This document shows, one piece after another, positions 15,694 through 24,385 of a DNA stretch of 49,450 nucleotides; the stretch's first letter is position 1, and the number at the start of each line of letters is the position of its first letter. The stretch is from the NCBI RefSeq assembly GCF_016758115.1, contig NZ_WIVG01000014.1, forward strand, positions 1 through 49,450, read 5' to 3'. The notes beneath the pieces are model-generated. The model was given only the letters and a program-made list of their open reading frames with translations, was not told where the DNA came from and did not search any database. The stretch comes from Lactococcus garvieae (GTDB taxonomy: Bacteria > Bacillota > Bacilli > Lactobacillales > Streptococcaceae). The position numbers and the translations under genes are program-made.

Positions 15694-16914
15694 ATGAATA
15701 GTGATAAAATATTAAGAGATTTGAATCAGCAAGTATATTTAGTGGATCCAGCATATAAAGGTGGGAAGTACGTGACCTATGTCGCTAAATCAGATAATCA
15801 ACTTAAGTCAAGGGAAGAAAATACTCTCAAATTATCTGGTGGTCAAGAATTTAGAGTTATCTCTGTTGAAAATGGGAAATGGGGATTTCAAGGAATGGCA
15901 GTTGCACCAGTCAAAGGAGGTCATGTAGATTATAGTCAAGTTACGGTGGTAGCTGCTGGAACTGATCCAAGTCAGCCTATTGATTTATTGGAAGCCCTCG
16001 ATGCAGTAACGGATATAGGTTCTCTTCAAGAATCCTCTGCTGAACAATTTGTTAAAGATATAATGGAAAATCATCCAAACTGGAAAATAACTCAACTTTC
16101 TGGATATTCTCAGTCAGCATATATGCTCAAAGTCGGAGCCAAATTTCATATTCCTACAACTGTTTTTAATGGCTGGTTTCAGTATGGTTCGCTGTCTAAA
16201 AGGGAAAAAGAATTTATGAAGAGTCATTCAGATTGGTTTATTAATTATCGGAGAAAGAATGATAATGTAACAGTGTGGAATGACTTTAACTCAGAATTTT
16301 TTAATAGTGAAGATTATGGTACCATAGTTTGGTTAGATGGAGATAGTCATGATTTAGCAGATTGGAAATTTGATAAAGATGGAATGGTCAAACTTCCAAA
16401 ATCTTCGGCTATGACTGCTGCTCGTATAAAACAAAGTCAAAGTCTTTTAAATGTTAGATTTTCACAAGCAATGTTTCAATTGGAATATCTTCGCACTAAT
16501 TTTTTGGAAGGTGGAGGTGGACTATCCTCATCAGAAGAAATATATTTGGACTCTGCCCAAGCTCTAGCCATTGTTTCTACTGCTAGGGCTGAATTTAACT
16601 TGGCTTTGAGTAAAGTTATGAAACTTTATCAAGATGGGATCAAACAAGTAGAGGAACACTGGCAAGAAACACTATCTGAAGCTATGAGTATAGGCAATCA
16701 GTTGGATAAATGGGAAGTTTATGAAGCTCTTGAAGAGGCAGGTTTCACTCATGAGGCTATTGTGGGCACTCCTACACAAATATACCAACACAAGATAAGT
16801 CAAGTGAAGCGCACGAGTGAAAAGTTCGAAAATCTTGAGAATAAGATTAAGGCTAAAATTTCGGAGGTAGTCTCTAGAGATCAGGAGTTGGCGCAAGAAC
16901 TGAAATCTTTATAG
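15694..16914 (+). CDS. Lipase-like protein with helical C-terminus, putative reverse-order T7SS toxin
   Basis: 406 residues, behind AGGAG, no signal peptide. Residues 1-230 look like a class-3 lipase alpha/beta hydrolase: VVAAGTDPSQPIDLLEALD, a nucleophile elbow SGYSQSAY (Ser139), a candidate Asp190 (YRRKNDNVTVWND) and candidate His219 (DGDSHDLADW). The elbow is GxSxS instead of GxSxG. Residues 235-406 are helical and charged with no catalytic features, like an LXG/WXG-type export region placed at the C-terminus. That order is known for the staphylococcal T7SS lipase TslA. No secretion-machine genes are in view. A plain intracellular esterase is the alternative. Confidence 0.6.
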   Translation: MNSDKILRDLNQQVYLVDPAYKGGKYVTYVAKSDNQLKSREENTLKLSGGQEFRVISVENGKWGFQGMAVAPVKGGHVDYSQVTVVAAGTDPSQPIDLLEALDAVTDIGSLQESSAEQFVKDIMENHPNWKITQLSGYSQSAYMLKVGAKFHIPTTVFNGWFQYGSLSKREKEFMKSHSDWFINYRRKNDNVTVWNDFNSEFFNSEDYGTIVWLDGDSHDLADWKFDKDGMVKLPKSSAMTAARIKQSQSLLNVRFSQAMFQLEYLRTNFLEGGGGLSSSEEIYLDSAQALAIVSTARAEFNLALSKVMKLYQDGIKQVEEHWQETLSEAMSIGNQLDKWEVYEALEEAGFTHEAIVGTPTQIYQHKISQVKRTSEKFENLENKIKAKISEVVSRDQELAQELKSL

Positions 16915-17243
16915 AAATGAACGAGTCGTGAAAGAAGTATGTCCCTTTAATTTATAGACTAAATAATTGCTGGACTCTATTTTGTTTAGTAATCTTTTAT
17001 GACGAACAGTATGTGATTGAGGAAGCTCACTGAGAATCAATGCTAAAGAAAATAAATTTACCTCTATTTGAAAATCCTGACATAGAGACAAATATGAACT
17101 AAAGTACCTAGCAGTTTATTCACTATTTATTGGGTTAATGAACGAGATCTTGCACAAAAGAATAGCGTGACAAAAGTCAATCAAAATGGTATCATTGAAC
17201 AGTTGAGGAAAGTGCCTCAAAAAGAATGATAAGGAGACTGATT
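16915..17243 (+). other. Decayed coding debris after the lipase-like gene
   Basis: No intact gene is present. Two protein-like pieces can be read. One (YDEQYVIEEAH, stop, ESMLKKINLPLFENPDIE) starts near 16997. The other starts near 17100 (SSLFTIYWVNERDLAQKNS ... GIIEQLRKVPQKE, stop at about 17227). They lack starts and ribosome sites and look like ends of lost genes, possibly further toxin/immunity members. Confidence 0.35.
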
Positions 17244-17447
17244 ATGCCTAAGAAAAAAGATACAGAAATTGAAATTATTGATACAGAAACAGGTGTTCAA
17301 GTAAAATCAGGGAAAAAAATTATTGCTGAAATCACTGAGGAAAATGGCAGCTTCGTGGCTGTAAGTTCGGGAAAAGAAATTGCTGTTACCCGTGAGTTTT
17401 CTGAGGCACTGGAAGAAGCAATAAAAGCTTATAATTTAGGTGTATAA
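17244..17447 (+). CDS. DUF2969 family protein
   Basis: 67 residues from ATG 17244, which follows AAGGAG; the earlier in-frame ATG at 17226 would place that site inside the gene. The sequence is a small acidic beta-hairpin-rich protein (MPKKKDTEIEIIDTETGVQV ... AEITEENGSFVAVSSG ... REFSEALEEAIKAYNLG), consistent with DUF2969 of Lactobacillales. It is soluble and of unknown function. It appears intact between regions of gene decay and is probably core genome. Confidence 0.65.
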   Translation: MPKKKDTEIEIIDTETGVQVKSGKKIIAEITEENGSFVAVSSGKEIAVTREFSEALEEAIKAYNLGV

Positions 17448-17843
17448 TAATGTAAAACCTATGATGAAGATGAATCCCCCCGATATTGAAGTTCATTCGC
17501 CAATCAGTCAAGGTGGGTTAACGAATTTTTCGAGGCTTCCATATTTTTCAAAAGATAAAAATAAATGAGCGACAGCGTTCACACAAAGTTTTTTGTCGGG
17601 CGCTTCTTTTTAGTTCATGACGAACAATTGGACAAAAGAATTTGAAAAGCAAAGTTATTCATGTGAAAGGACAGGTAAAAGGACAGCGATAGAAGTTGCA
17701 ACCACAGGAATGGAGGCACATGAATAAAGCTCAGTTTCTGAATTTTGAAAAGCAGAATAAGTCAGTTTAAAGTTTATGGTTTGAAAATATATAAAAACAG
17801 AAGGGACAAAAATCTTGCTTCTTCTTTGAAAAAAAGTAAATTC
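17448..17843 (+). other. Intergenic stretch with short reading frames and a possible hairpin
   Basis: Two short frames exist: ATG near 17468 (MKMNPPDIEVHSPISQ..., 34 codons) and ATG 17617 (MTNNWTKEFEKQS..., 36 codons). Neither has a ribosome site, and I do not call them genes. A T-rich run after GTCGGGCGCTTC near 17596-17610 may be the terminator of the DUF2969 gene. Nothing else is recognised. Confidence 0.3.
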
Positions 17844-17872
17844 TTGAAATCCATGAATAAATTTGATAAAAT
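17844..17872 (+). promoter_or_regulatory. tRNA-Gln promoter
   Basis: TTGAAA (17844-17849), exactly 17 bp, then TAAAAT (17867-17872). The tRNA begins 27 nt after the -10 box. Confidence 0.7.
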
Positions 17873-17898
17873 ACTTACTGTTGTCGAAAGATAGGCAA

Positions 17899-17970
17899 TG
17901 GGGTATAGCCAAGCGGTAAGGCAAGGGACTTTGACTCCCTCATGCGTTGGTTCGAATCCAGCTACCCCAG
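17899..17970 (+). tRNA. tRNA-Gln (anticodon TTG)
   Basis: The acceptor arms TGGGGTA (17899-17905) and TACCCCA (17963-17969) pair, with G at 17970 as discriminator base. The anticodon stem AGGGA/TCCCT encloses CTTTGAC, giving anticodon TTG at 17931-17933. The T arm carries the standard GTTCGAATC. No CCA is encoded. Confidence 0.95.
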
Positions 17971-17978
17971 TTGTTTGC

Positions 17979-18006
17979 ACAGGCTCAAGCTGAGCCTGTT
18001 TTTTTT
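17979..18006 (+). terminator. Terminator after tRNA-Gln
   Basis: ACAGGCTCA (17979-17987) pairs perfectly with TGAGCCTGT (17991-17999) over a 3-nt loop, followed by a run of T residues. Confidence 0.92.
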
Positions 18007-18015
18007 AATAATTTT

Positions 18016-18031
18016 TGATAGAATAAAAGTA
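18016..18031 (+). promoter_or_regulatory. Extended -10 promoter giving a near-leaderless mRNA
   Basis: TGATAGAAT (18016-18024) ends 6 nt before the ATG at 18031, and no ribosome site is visible. Transcription would start at or next to the start codon. Confidence 0.45.
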
Positions 18032-19200
18032 TGTATACAGTAAAAATTGGGCTTGACGCTCACCTTCACGATGAGTTTGTTGCTGCCTCCGGCATGCCAA
18101 ACCTCTTACAAACTTCAAAATGGGCCACAATCAAGAGCAGCTGGAAATCAGAAATCATTGGATTTTATCAAGAGGATGAATTGGTTGCGAGCAGTATGGT
18201 CCTGATTCGACCTCTTCCACTTGGTTTTACAATGCTGTATATTCCACGTGGTATTTTGATGGATTACACAGATAAAGCTTTGTTAAAGTTTGTTTTGTTA
18301 GAATTAAGGAAATTTGGTAAAAGTCAAAGAGCGCTTTTTATCAAATTTGATCCTGCCTACAAATTTGATGATGCCTATGATATCATGACAAATTTAACAA
18401 ATGCTGGTGTGGAATACACTGGACGTACGACAGAGATGCATGATACGATCCAACCGCGTTACAATGCGGTCATTTATAGGGAAGATTTTTCAGAAGAAAC
18501 TCTGGACAAAAAAACACGTCAATTTATTCGCAAGGCCCGAAATTCTTATCCAGAAATTGTTTTTGGTGGAAAGGAGTTAGTTCCTGCTTTTGCTGAATTA
18601 ATGAAAAAAACTGAGGCACGTAAGAATGTGAACCTTCGTGACGCAGATTATTACACCAAACTTTTGGACACTTATGGCTCAGATGCTTTTATAACTTTGG
18701 TGAAATTTGATATGGCTAAAGTTAAAAAAGATATGGAAGCCAACGTGGCAAAAATTAAGGCTAATCAAACAAAAGCCAAAAATGAAAAACGTCTCAAAGT
18801 TTTAAGTGAAGAACTTGCAATTGCTGAAAAAAACATTTCTGATATTTCAGCCTTCATTGCTGAAAAAGGAGAAATCATCCCTGTAGCAGGAACCTTGTCT
18901 ATCAATGCTTTTGGTGCAGCAGAGACACTTTATGCAGGAACAGATACTGCATTTCAAAAATATTACCCTTCGTACTTAGTATGGTTTGAAACGATACAAC
19001 ATGCCTTCAAAAATGGAGCAAACACACTGAATATGGGGGGACTAGAAAATTCTCTTTCAGAAAAAGATGGACTCTTGAAATTTAAAAAGCATTTTAATCC
19101 ACGAATTGAAGAATACGTAGGTGAATTTGACTTGCCCGTAAATAAACTCCTTTATAAAATGGCAAATGCACTGTACAAGCGCCAGAAAACAAAGCATTGA
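18031..19200 (+). CDS. FemABX-family peptidoglycan bridge aminoacyltransferase
   Basis: 389 residues. The FemABX pattern is clear: LLQTSKWATIKSSWKSEIIGFYQ at the front, YIPRGILMDYTD near residue 75, TRQFIRKARNSYPEIVFGG at the junction of the two GNAT-like lobes, a long coiled-coil arm (about 225-280, Lys/Glu-rich), then YYPSYLVWFETIQHAFKNGA and the GGLENSLSEKDGLLKFKKHFNP signature. Such enzymes add amino acids from aminoacyl-tRNA to the lipid-linked peptidoglycan precursor. Which amino acid is added cannot be read from sequence. It stands directly upstream of rsmH-ftsL-pbpX-mraY. Confidence 0.87.
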   Translation: MYTVKIGLDAHLHDEFVAASGMPNLLQTSKWATIKSSWKSEIIGFYQEDELVASSMVLIRPLPLGFTMLYIPRGILMDYTDKALLKFVLLELRKFGKSQRALFIKFDPAYKFDDAYDIMTNLTNAGVEYTGRTTEMHDTIQPRYNAVIYREDFSEETLDKKTRQFIRKARNSYPEIVFGGKELVPAFAELMKKTEARKNVNLRDADYYTKLLDTYGSDAFITLVKFDMAKVKKDMEANVAKIKANQTKAKNEKRLKVLSEELAIAEKNISDISAFIAEKGEIIPVAGTLSINAFGAAETLYAGTDTAFQKYYPSYLVWFETIQHAFKNGANTLNMGGLENSLSEKDGLLKFKKHFNPRIEEYVGEFDLPVNKLLYKMANALYKRQKTKH

Positions 19201-19260
19201 GGGGCAGCAAGAAAAAAAGTTTACAATAGGTTGCAAACTACTATACATTTTCGAGAAAAA

Positions 19261-19269
19261 TGTTATAAT
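19261..19269 (+). promoter_or_regulatory. Extended -10 promoter before rsmH
   Basis: TGTTATAAT (19261-19269) is a perfect extended -10. The region 17 bp upstream has no good -35. The leader to the ATG at 19322 is about 45 nt and contains AGGAAGGAAGG far from the start codon. Confidence 0.55.
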
Positions 19270-19321
19270 GAATATTAGCTATTAGGGAAGGAAGGGGCTT
19301 TTTGCCTGTAAACTTGTAAAC

Positions 19322-20263
19322 ATGGAATTCAAGCATGACACTGTAATGCTACACGAAACTGTTGATATGCTTGAGGTTAAACCTGATGGCATCTATGTTG
19401 ATGCAACCCTTGGAGGAGCAGGACATAGTGAATATCTTTTGAGTAAGTTGACAACAGGGCATCTATATTCCTTTGATCAGGATGATGCAGCGCATGAAAA
19501 TGCCAAAGTTCGTCTGAAAACGGCTTTGGATGAGAACAAAGTTACTCTGATAAAAAGTAATTTCCGCTACTTGCGCTCAAAGTTAGGGGAGCAGGGGATT
19601 ACAAAAATTGACGGTATACTCTATGATTTAGGTGTATCTAGTCCACAGTTTGATGACAACCAGCGTGGTTTCTCCTACAAAAAAGAAGCGCGTTTAGATA
19701 TGAGAATGGATCAGTCTCAGGCACTGTCTGCTTATGAGGTGGTCAATGATTACCCTTATGAAGATTTGGTCCGAATTTTTTACCGTTATGGTGAGGAAAA
19801 GTTTTCAAAGCAGGTGGCGCGAAAGATTGAACAAGCCCGTAAGCTTAGACCTATTGAGTTGACAACGGAATTAGCAGACATCATCAAGTCTGCACTTCCA
19901 CAAAAAGAACTTAAGAAAAAAGGACATCCAGCTAAGCGCATTTTTCAAGCAATTCGAATTGAAGTGAATGATGAGCTTGGAGCAGCAGAGGAGTCAATAG
20001 AAGAAGCAATTGATTTGCTTAACGTTTCCGGACGGATCAGCGTGATTACCTTTCATTCTTTAGAAGATCGCTTGACCAAAACAATTTTTAAAGAATACAG
20101 CACCGTTAATGTCCCTAAAGGATTGCCGCTGCTTCCAAAAGATATGGAAGCCAAACTAAAACTGGTCAATCGCAAGCCGATTCTTGCAAGTGACGAAGAA
20201 CTTAAGCTTAACAACCGTGCGCACAGTGCTAAACTTCGTGTAGCAGAAAAACAAAGAAATTAA
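19322..20263 (+). CDS. rsmH: 16S rRNA (cytosine1402-N4)-methyltransferase
   Basis: 313 residues, the usual RsmH (MraW) length. [17 protein letters not shown] opens the protein. The SAM site is [16 protein letters not shown] with [11 protein letters not shown], followed by [20 protein letters not shown] and [15 protein letters not shown]. The C-terminus has [13 protein letters not shown]. It methylates the ribosomal P site. It starts the classical rsmH-ftsL-pbpX-mraY division and cell-wall block. The ribosome site close to the ATG is weak, yet the start matches the family. Confidence 0.95.
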   Translation: MEFKHDTVMLHETVDMLEVKPDGIYVDATLGGAGHSEYLLSKLTTGHLYSFDQDDAAHENAKVRLKTALDENKVTLIKSNFRYLRSKLGEQGITKIDGILYDLGVSSPQFDDNQRGFSYKKEARLDMRMDQSQALSAYEVVNDYPYEDLVRIFYRYGEEKFSKQVARKIEQARKLRPIELTTELADIIKSALPQKELKKKGHPAKRIFQAIRIEVNDELGAAEESIEEAIDLLNVSGRISVITFHSLEDRLTKTIFKEYSTVNVPKGLPLLPKDMEAKLKLVNRKPILASDEELKLNNRAHSAKLRVAEKQRN

Positions 20264-20306
20264 CATCTGAAAAAAATAAGTATGGAATTAGAGAGGGGAG
20301 AAAAAT

Positions 20307-20687
20307 ATGGCCGCACAACCTAAAGAATATTTTGATATTGAAACAGCAGCCAAAAAGGACAGCTATGCAATTTCAAAAGATTCATTGGCACCAGAAGTTT
20401 TAGCTAAAAAATTTAAACGCTTTTCTGGAGTTGAAAAAGTATTTTATCTTTCTATGGTAATTGTCGCATTAGTTTTGGCAGTTACTCAGCTCTTCATCCA
20501 AACTAAAACGCAAGAAGTAGAAAGTAGAACCTTGCACTATAACAGTCAGATTACTGCTAAAGAACAAAAAAATTCTGAATATGATCAGAAAATTCAGGAG
20601 CTCACCTCTCAAGACAAACTTCAAAAAGTTATAGATGACCATGGTATCTCCTACAACTCTGATAATGTATTGAAAGCGACAAAATGA
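20307..20687 (+). CDS. ftsL: Cell division protein FtsL
   Basis: 126 residues, ATG after GAGGGGAG. A short cytoplasmic N-terminus is followed by one membrane span (about residues 46-65, VFYLSMVIVALVLAVTQLFI) and an extracellular coiled coil (KTQEVESRTLHYNSQITAKE ... YDQKIQELTS). It is a bitopic divisome scaffold working with DivIC and DivIB. Identity rests on topology and on the position between rsmH and pbpX. It ends inside the start of pbpX (ATGA overlap). Confidence 0.9.
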   Translation: MAAQPKEYFDIETAAKKDSYAISKDSLAPEVLAKKFKRFSGVEKVFYLSMVIVALVLAVTQLFIQTKTQEVESRTLHYNSQITAKEQKNSEYDQKIQELTSQDKLQKVIDDHGISYNSDNVLKATK

Positions 20688-22981
20688 AAAATATTTTTCG
20701 AATAATTACCCTTCCTTTCAGACGTATTTCGAAAAAAGCGAAAAAAAGCCATCAAAGGCCTGAAGAAAATCGTAAACGTGTAGGTAAAAGTCTATTTTTG
20801 GTAGCTATTGCTCTGTTTGCGATTTTTATATTCCGCTTTGTCTGGATTATTACAGTGAACGAAATCGGTGGTGTCAACCTCTCCGAAATGGCCAAAACGA
20901 ATTATTTAAATACAACCACTGTCTATGCTAAACGTGGAACAATCTTCGACAGAAATGGTGTCCCTCTGGCTGTAGATGCCAGTGATTACACTGTTTATGC
21001 GGTCCTTGATAAAGCACAAGTTGACAACAACAACAATAAGCTCTATGTAGATAAGGCAGACTTCCCAAAAGTTACAGAATTTCTAAATAAAGAGTTGGGG
21101 ATTGACAAAAAACTCATTGAACAACAATTAAATTCAGGTAAAGCACAAGTCCAATTTGGATCGGCAGGAACCAAAATTCCTCTGGCTAAGATGGAGCAGA
21201 TGAAAAAGGATGCGGCAGATGCAGGCATAGTCGGGATTGGTTTCACAGCCAATGTGACACGCTCAAACCCAGAACCTAATTATGCTTCACAGTTTATTGG
21301 TATTGCGCAACAGAAAACACCAGGTGATCCAAACTCAGGTTTGGTTGGTATTAATGGCTTAGAGGCTTCCTTTAACGATATCTTGAGTGGCAGCAATGGC
21401 GAAGAAACTTATGAAAAAGATCGTTATGGCCGTCCTTTACCTGGAACAACAACAGTAAGCAAACCAGTCAAAAATGGTCAGGATATTTATACAACCTTGG
21501 ATGCACGTTTGCAAAGCACTCTAGAAACACTCATGGATGAAGCCGTGAAAAGGTCTGGAGGTCAACAGCTCTCAGCTACACTGATGGATGCGCATACAGG
21601 AGATATCTTAGCCACAACGCAACGCCCGACTTTTAGCTCCAATAACTTTAATGATAAGGCAACGCGAGAACAGCCGCATTTTACGGAAAATAGTATGCTT
21701 TATCAGTCGCAGTTTGAACCTGGATCAGTCATGAAAACTTTCCTCATGGCCTCAGCTTTGGATAGCAATAAGGTAGACTTGAACGCCTCTTACTATCGCC
21801 GTGTAAACTTATACGATGTTGTAATTAATGACTGGGACGCCAATGAGACTGAAGATGGCAGCTTTAAATTACCATCCACAGTTACCTTCGCTGAAGGCTT
21901 CATGATGTCAAGTAATACAGGAATGACACGGATTGTCCAAAATATGGGAAATAATCTCTGGGACAGCTATTTGCGTCGTTTTAGATTTGGTATACCTACA
22001 CGTATCGGTATGGGCGGAGAGCAGTTCGGCTCACTTCCTGACGACAGTAATCCAGTATCTCAAGTCCAATCTTCATTTGGACAAGGGATCAGTACAACTC
22101 AAATCCAGCTTTTGCGTGGTTGGACCAGTTTCGCCAATAAAGGCGTAATGCTTGAGCCACACATTGTTGATAGGATTGTAAATAAAGACAACAACACTTA
22201 TTTGAAAAATCAGACAGAAGTGATTGGGCGACCAGTTTCTGAAAATGCTGTGAACAAAACAAAAGATTTAATGGTTGGTGTTAACACAGATCCAACATGG
22301 GGAACTTCTTATCTCACTACCGAATCGCAAGGACATTCTCCTGGTCCACTCTTTATGGTTAATGGGAATACTATGGCTGTGAAGACAGGGACAGCACAAA
22401 TTGCGTCAGAAACGGGAGGATATCTTAAAGGCATGCAAGACAATATTTATTCTGCTGTAGCCATGTATCCACCAGAAAATCCCGACTTTATCTTCTACAT
22501 GAATATTAAAATTCCGTCAAATCCTTGGTCATTGACTTACATTTCAGATGTTGCCAACCCATTGATGACACGGGCGGAACAAATCAAGAATCAGGATGCA
22601 GCTGCATCAGATATGGCTAATTTAAAAGAGGGTAAAGTTACTATTGGAAATTATGAAGGGGAAGCACCTGGTAAGATTTCAGATGAGCTCCGTCGTAATC
22701 TTTTAGCACCGGTCGTTATAGGTCAAGGGACGAAAATAACTGACCAATCTGTACCTAAAGGTGAAGAAGTCAAGGCAAATTCACCTGTCATGCTCCTCAC
22801 TGATGGGGATCACTTCATGCCCGATATGTTCAAATGGTCTAAAGATCAAGTTGAACAGCTGGCCAAATGGTATAACTTGAAAGTCGAATATCAAGGCTCT
22901 GGTAACCATGTTAACACACAAAGTGTGGTGATGGGAACCAAGCTTAAAGATAATCAAACAATCACAGTGACAATGAATTAG
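20684..22981 (+). CDS. pbpX: Penicillin-binding protein 2X (septal transpeptidase)
   Basis: 765 residues. There is one membrane anchor near residues 36-57. The dimerisation domain has RGTIFDRNGVPLA. The transpeptidase domain has the three active motifs SVMK (Ser348, Lys351), SSN (409-411) and KTGT (567-570). Two PASTA domains (about 650-765) end the protein, as in streptococcal PBP2X. It crosslinks septal peptidoglycan with FtsW. Translation is coupled to ftsL by a 4-nt overlap. The active-site motifs look intact; I make no claim on beta-lactam susceptibility. Confidence 0.94.
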   Translation: MKNIFRIITLPFRRISKKAKKSHQRPEENRKRVGKSLFLVAIALFAIFIFRFVWIITVNEIGGVNLSEMAKTNYLNTTTVYAKRGTIFDRNGVPLAVDASDYTVYAVLDKAQVDNNNNKLYVDKADFPKVTEFLNKELGIDKKLIEQQLNSGKAQVQFGSAGTKIPLAKMEQMKKDAADAGIVGIGFTANVTRSNPEPNYASQFIGIAQQKTPGDPNSGLVGINGLEASFNDILSGSNGEETYEKDRYGRPLPGTTTVSKPVKNGQDIYTTLDARLQSTLETLMDEAVKRSGGQQLSATLMDAHTGDILATTQRPTFSSNNFNDKATREQPHFTENSMLYQSQFEPGSVMKTFLMASALDSNKVDLNASYYRRVNLYDVVINDWDANETEDGSFKLPSTVTFAEGFMMSSNTGMTRIVQNMGNNLWDSYLRRFRFGIPTRIGMGGEQFGSLPDDSNPVSQVQSSFGQGISTTQIQLLRGWTSFANKGVMLEPHIVDRIVNKDNNTYLKNQTEVIGRPVSENAVNKTKDLMVGVNTDPTWGTSYLTTESQGHSPGPLFMVNGNTMAVKTGTAQIASETGGYLKGMQDNIYSAVAMYPPENPDFIFYMNIKIPSNPWSLTYISDVANPLMTRAEQIKNQDAAASDMANLKEGKVTIGNYEGEAPGKISDELRRNLLAPVVIGQGTKITDQSVPKGEEVKANSPVMLLTDGDHFMPDMFKWSKDQVEQLAKWYNLKVEYQGSGNHVNTQSVVMGTKLKDNQTITVTMN

Positions 22982-22997
22982 GCGAAATTTTTCGCCT
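22980..22997 (+). terminator. Weak hairpin between pbpX and mraY
   Basis: AGGCGAAA and TTTCGCCT arms overlap the pbpX stop. The following run is only T-rich (CTTTCAATTTT), so it is probably an attenuating rather than a full terminator. Confidence 0.45.
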
Positions 22998-23071
22998 CTT
23001 TCAATTTTGAGCTAGGAAAGCTCTAACTACAAAAAAGGAAACAAAGTTTCCAAGTAACAGTCGGAGGCACT

Positions 23072-24064
23072 ATGTTAATCACTGCATTTTTAGCAGCTCT
23101 AGTTGCGCTGGTTTTAACCATGATTGGAATTCCACGCTTTATTATGTTTTTTCACAAGAAAAAACTTGGGGGACAACCCACGCTTGAAGAAGTAAAACAG
23201 CATGCCAGCAAGGCAGGTACACCAACAATGGGAGGACTGGTATTTGTCGTTTCAGCGCTCCTCGTTTCAGCCGTCTTCGCTCTCACCTTTGGCCAATTCA
23301 CACCCATGTTTATTACAGCATGGTGGGTTTTAGCAATGTACGCGCTGATTGGTTTTTTAGATGACTTCATGAAAGTCTTTAGTCAAAAAAATCATGGGGG
23401 TCTCAAAGCCAGCCACAAACTTATAGCACAAATCGCTACGGGTATCGTTTCTTATCTGATTTTGATGCAAGTAGACAGTACAAATGTTCTCAATATTCTG
23501 GGCTGGAAAATTGATTTGAGCTGGTTCTTTGCCATTTTCATTATTTTCTGGCTCGTTGGCTGGTCAAACGCTGTGAATCTTACAGACGGTATTGATGGTT
23601 TAGCAAGTATCACGGTTGCTATTTCTTTAAGTGCCTATGCTGTCATAGCTGTTGCGCAGGGACGGTATGATGTACTTCTCATCCTCTTATCTGTTATTGG
23701 TGGCTTACTTGCTTTCTTTGTTTTCAATCACAAGCCTGCGAAAATATTTATGGGAGATGTTGGAAGTCTAGCCCTTGGTGGTTTTATTGCCATGATTTCC
23801 ATCCTGCTGCATGCAGAATGGTCCCTTCTTCTGATTGGGTTTATCTACATCTTGGAAACAGTCTCCGTCATGATGCAGGTTTCTTACTTCAAGCTGACAC
23901 ATGGGAAACGTATTTTCCGCATGACACCCATTCATCACCATTTTGAACTTGGCGGCTTTTCGGGCAAAGGAAAAGGTTGGAGCGAGTGGAAGATTGATAT
24001 CGTGTTTTGGACTGTTACGGCAGTTTTGTCTCTCCTAGCACTTCTTATTTATTTCAACACATAA
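23072..24064 (+). CDS. mraY: Phospho-N-acetylmuramoyl-pentapeptide-transferase
   Basis: 330 residues, ATG after CGGAGG. It is a polytopic membrane enzyme forming lipid I from UDP-MurNAc-pentapeptide and undecaprenyl phosphate. Landmarks are KAGTPTMGG near residue 47, [11 protein letters not shown] (catalytic Asp pair), [13 protein letters not shown] (catalytic Asp), [13 protein letters not shown] and [12 protein letters not shown] near residue 288. It is the last gene of the mra block here; the usual neighbours murD and murG are not next to it. Confidence 0.95.
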   Translation: MLITAFLAALVALVLTMIGIPRFIMFFHKKKLGGQPTLEEVKQHASKAGTPTMGGLVFVVSALLVSAVFALTFGQFTPMFITAWWVLAMYALIGFLDDFMKVFSQKNHGGLKASHKLIAQIATGIVSYLILMQVDSTNVLNILGWKIDLSWFFAIFIIFWLVGWSNAVNLTDGIDGLASITVAISLSAYAVIAVAQGRYDVLLILLSVIGGLLAFFVFNHKPAKIFMGDVGSLALGGFIAMISILLHAEWSLLLIGFIYILETVSVMMQVSYFKLTHGKRIFRMTPIHHHFELGGFSGKGKGWSEWKIDIVFWTVTAVLSLLALLIYFNT

Positions 24065-24385
24065 AATTACAATAATCTGTACACTTTATGGAGCTTGTAT
24101 ACTCTATGGCGCTAGATGAAAATCTACTGCCATTTTTTTATAGCTGCAGTGGTTGATGAAAATGAAAGGACTCTCCCACAAGCCACTGCTTATATCTTCT
24201 TGCCCTTCCCTGTAAAGCAGCTCAGCCACGGCCTTTGGATAGCTTGAAGTCACTTTAAAAAGCACTGTTCTCCTCATCTAAATACTATTTCACTTTCATT
24301 TTCTTTCTTTTTTTTTATAATACTCTTAGAGTTTGTAACGAAAGAAATCTTTTTGTTACATCATATTTATGGAGTAGGTGGAAAA
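24065..24385 (+). other. Intergenic region with a promoter for the exported protein
   Basis: No gene is seen. A long T-rich tract runs directly into TATAAT (24316-24321), the likely -10 box of the next gene, with a leader of about 55 nt. The part before it (about 24080-24290) is unassigned and may be remnant sequence. Confidence 0.4.

Noticed and set aside
17468-17727. Two frames of 34 and 36 codons near the DUF2969 gene
   Set aside because: No ribosome sites, no recognisable motif and surrounded by decayed sequence.
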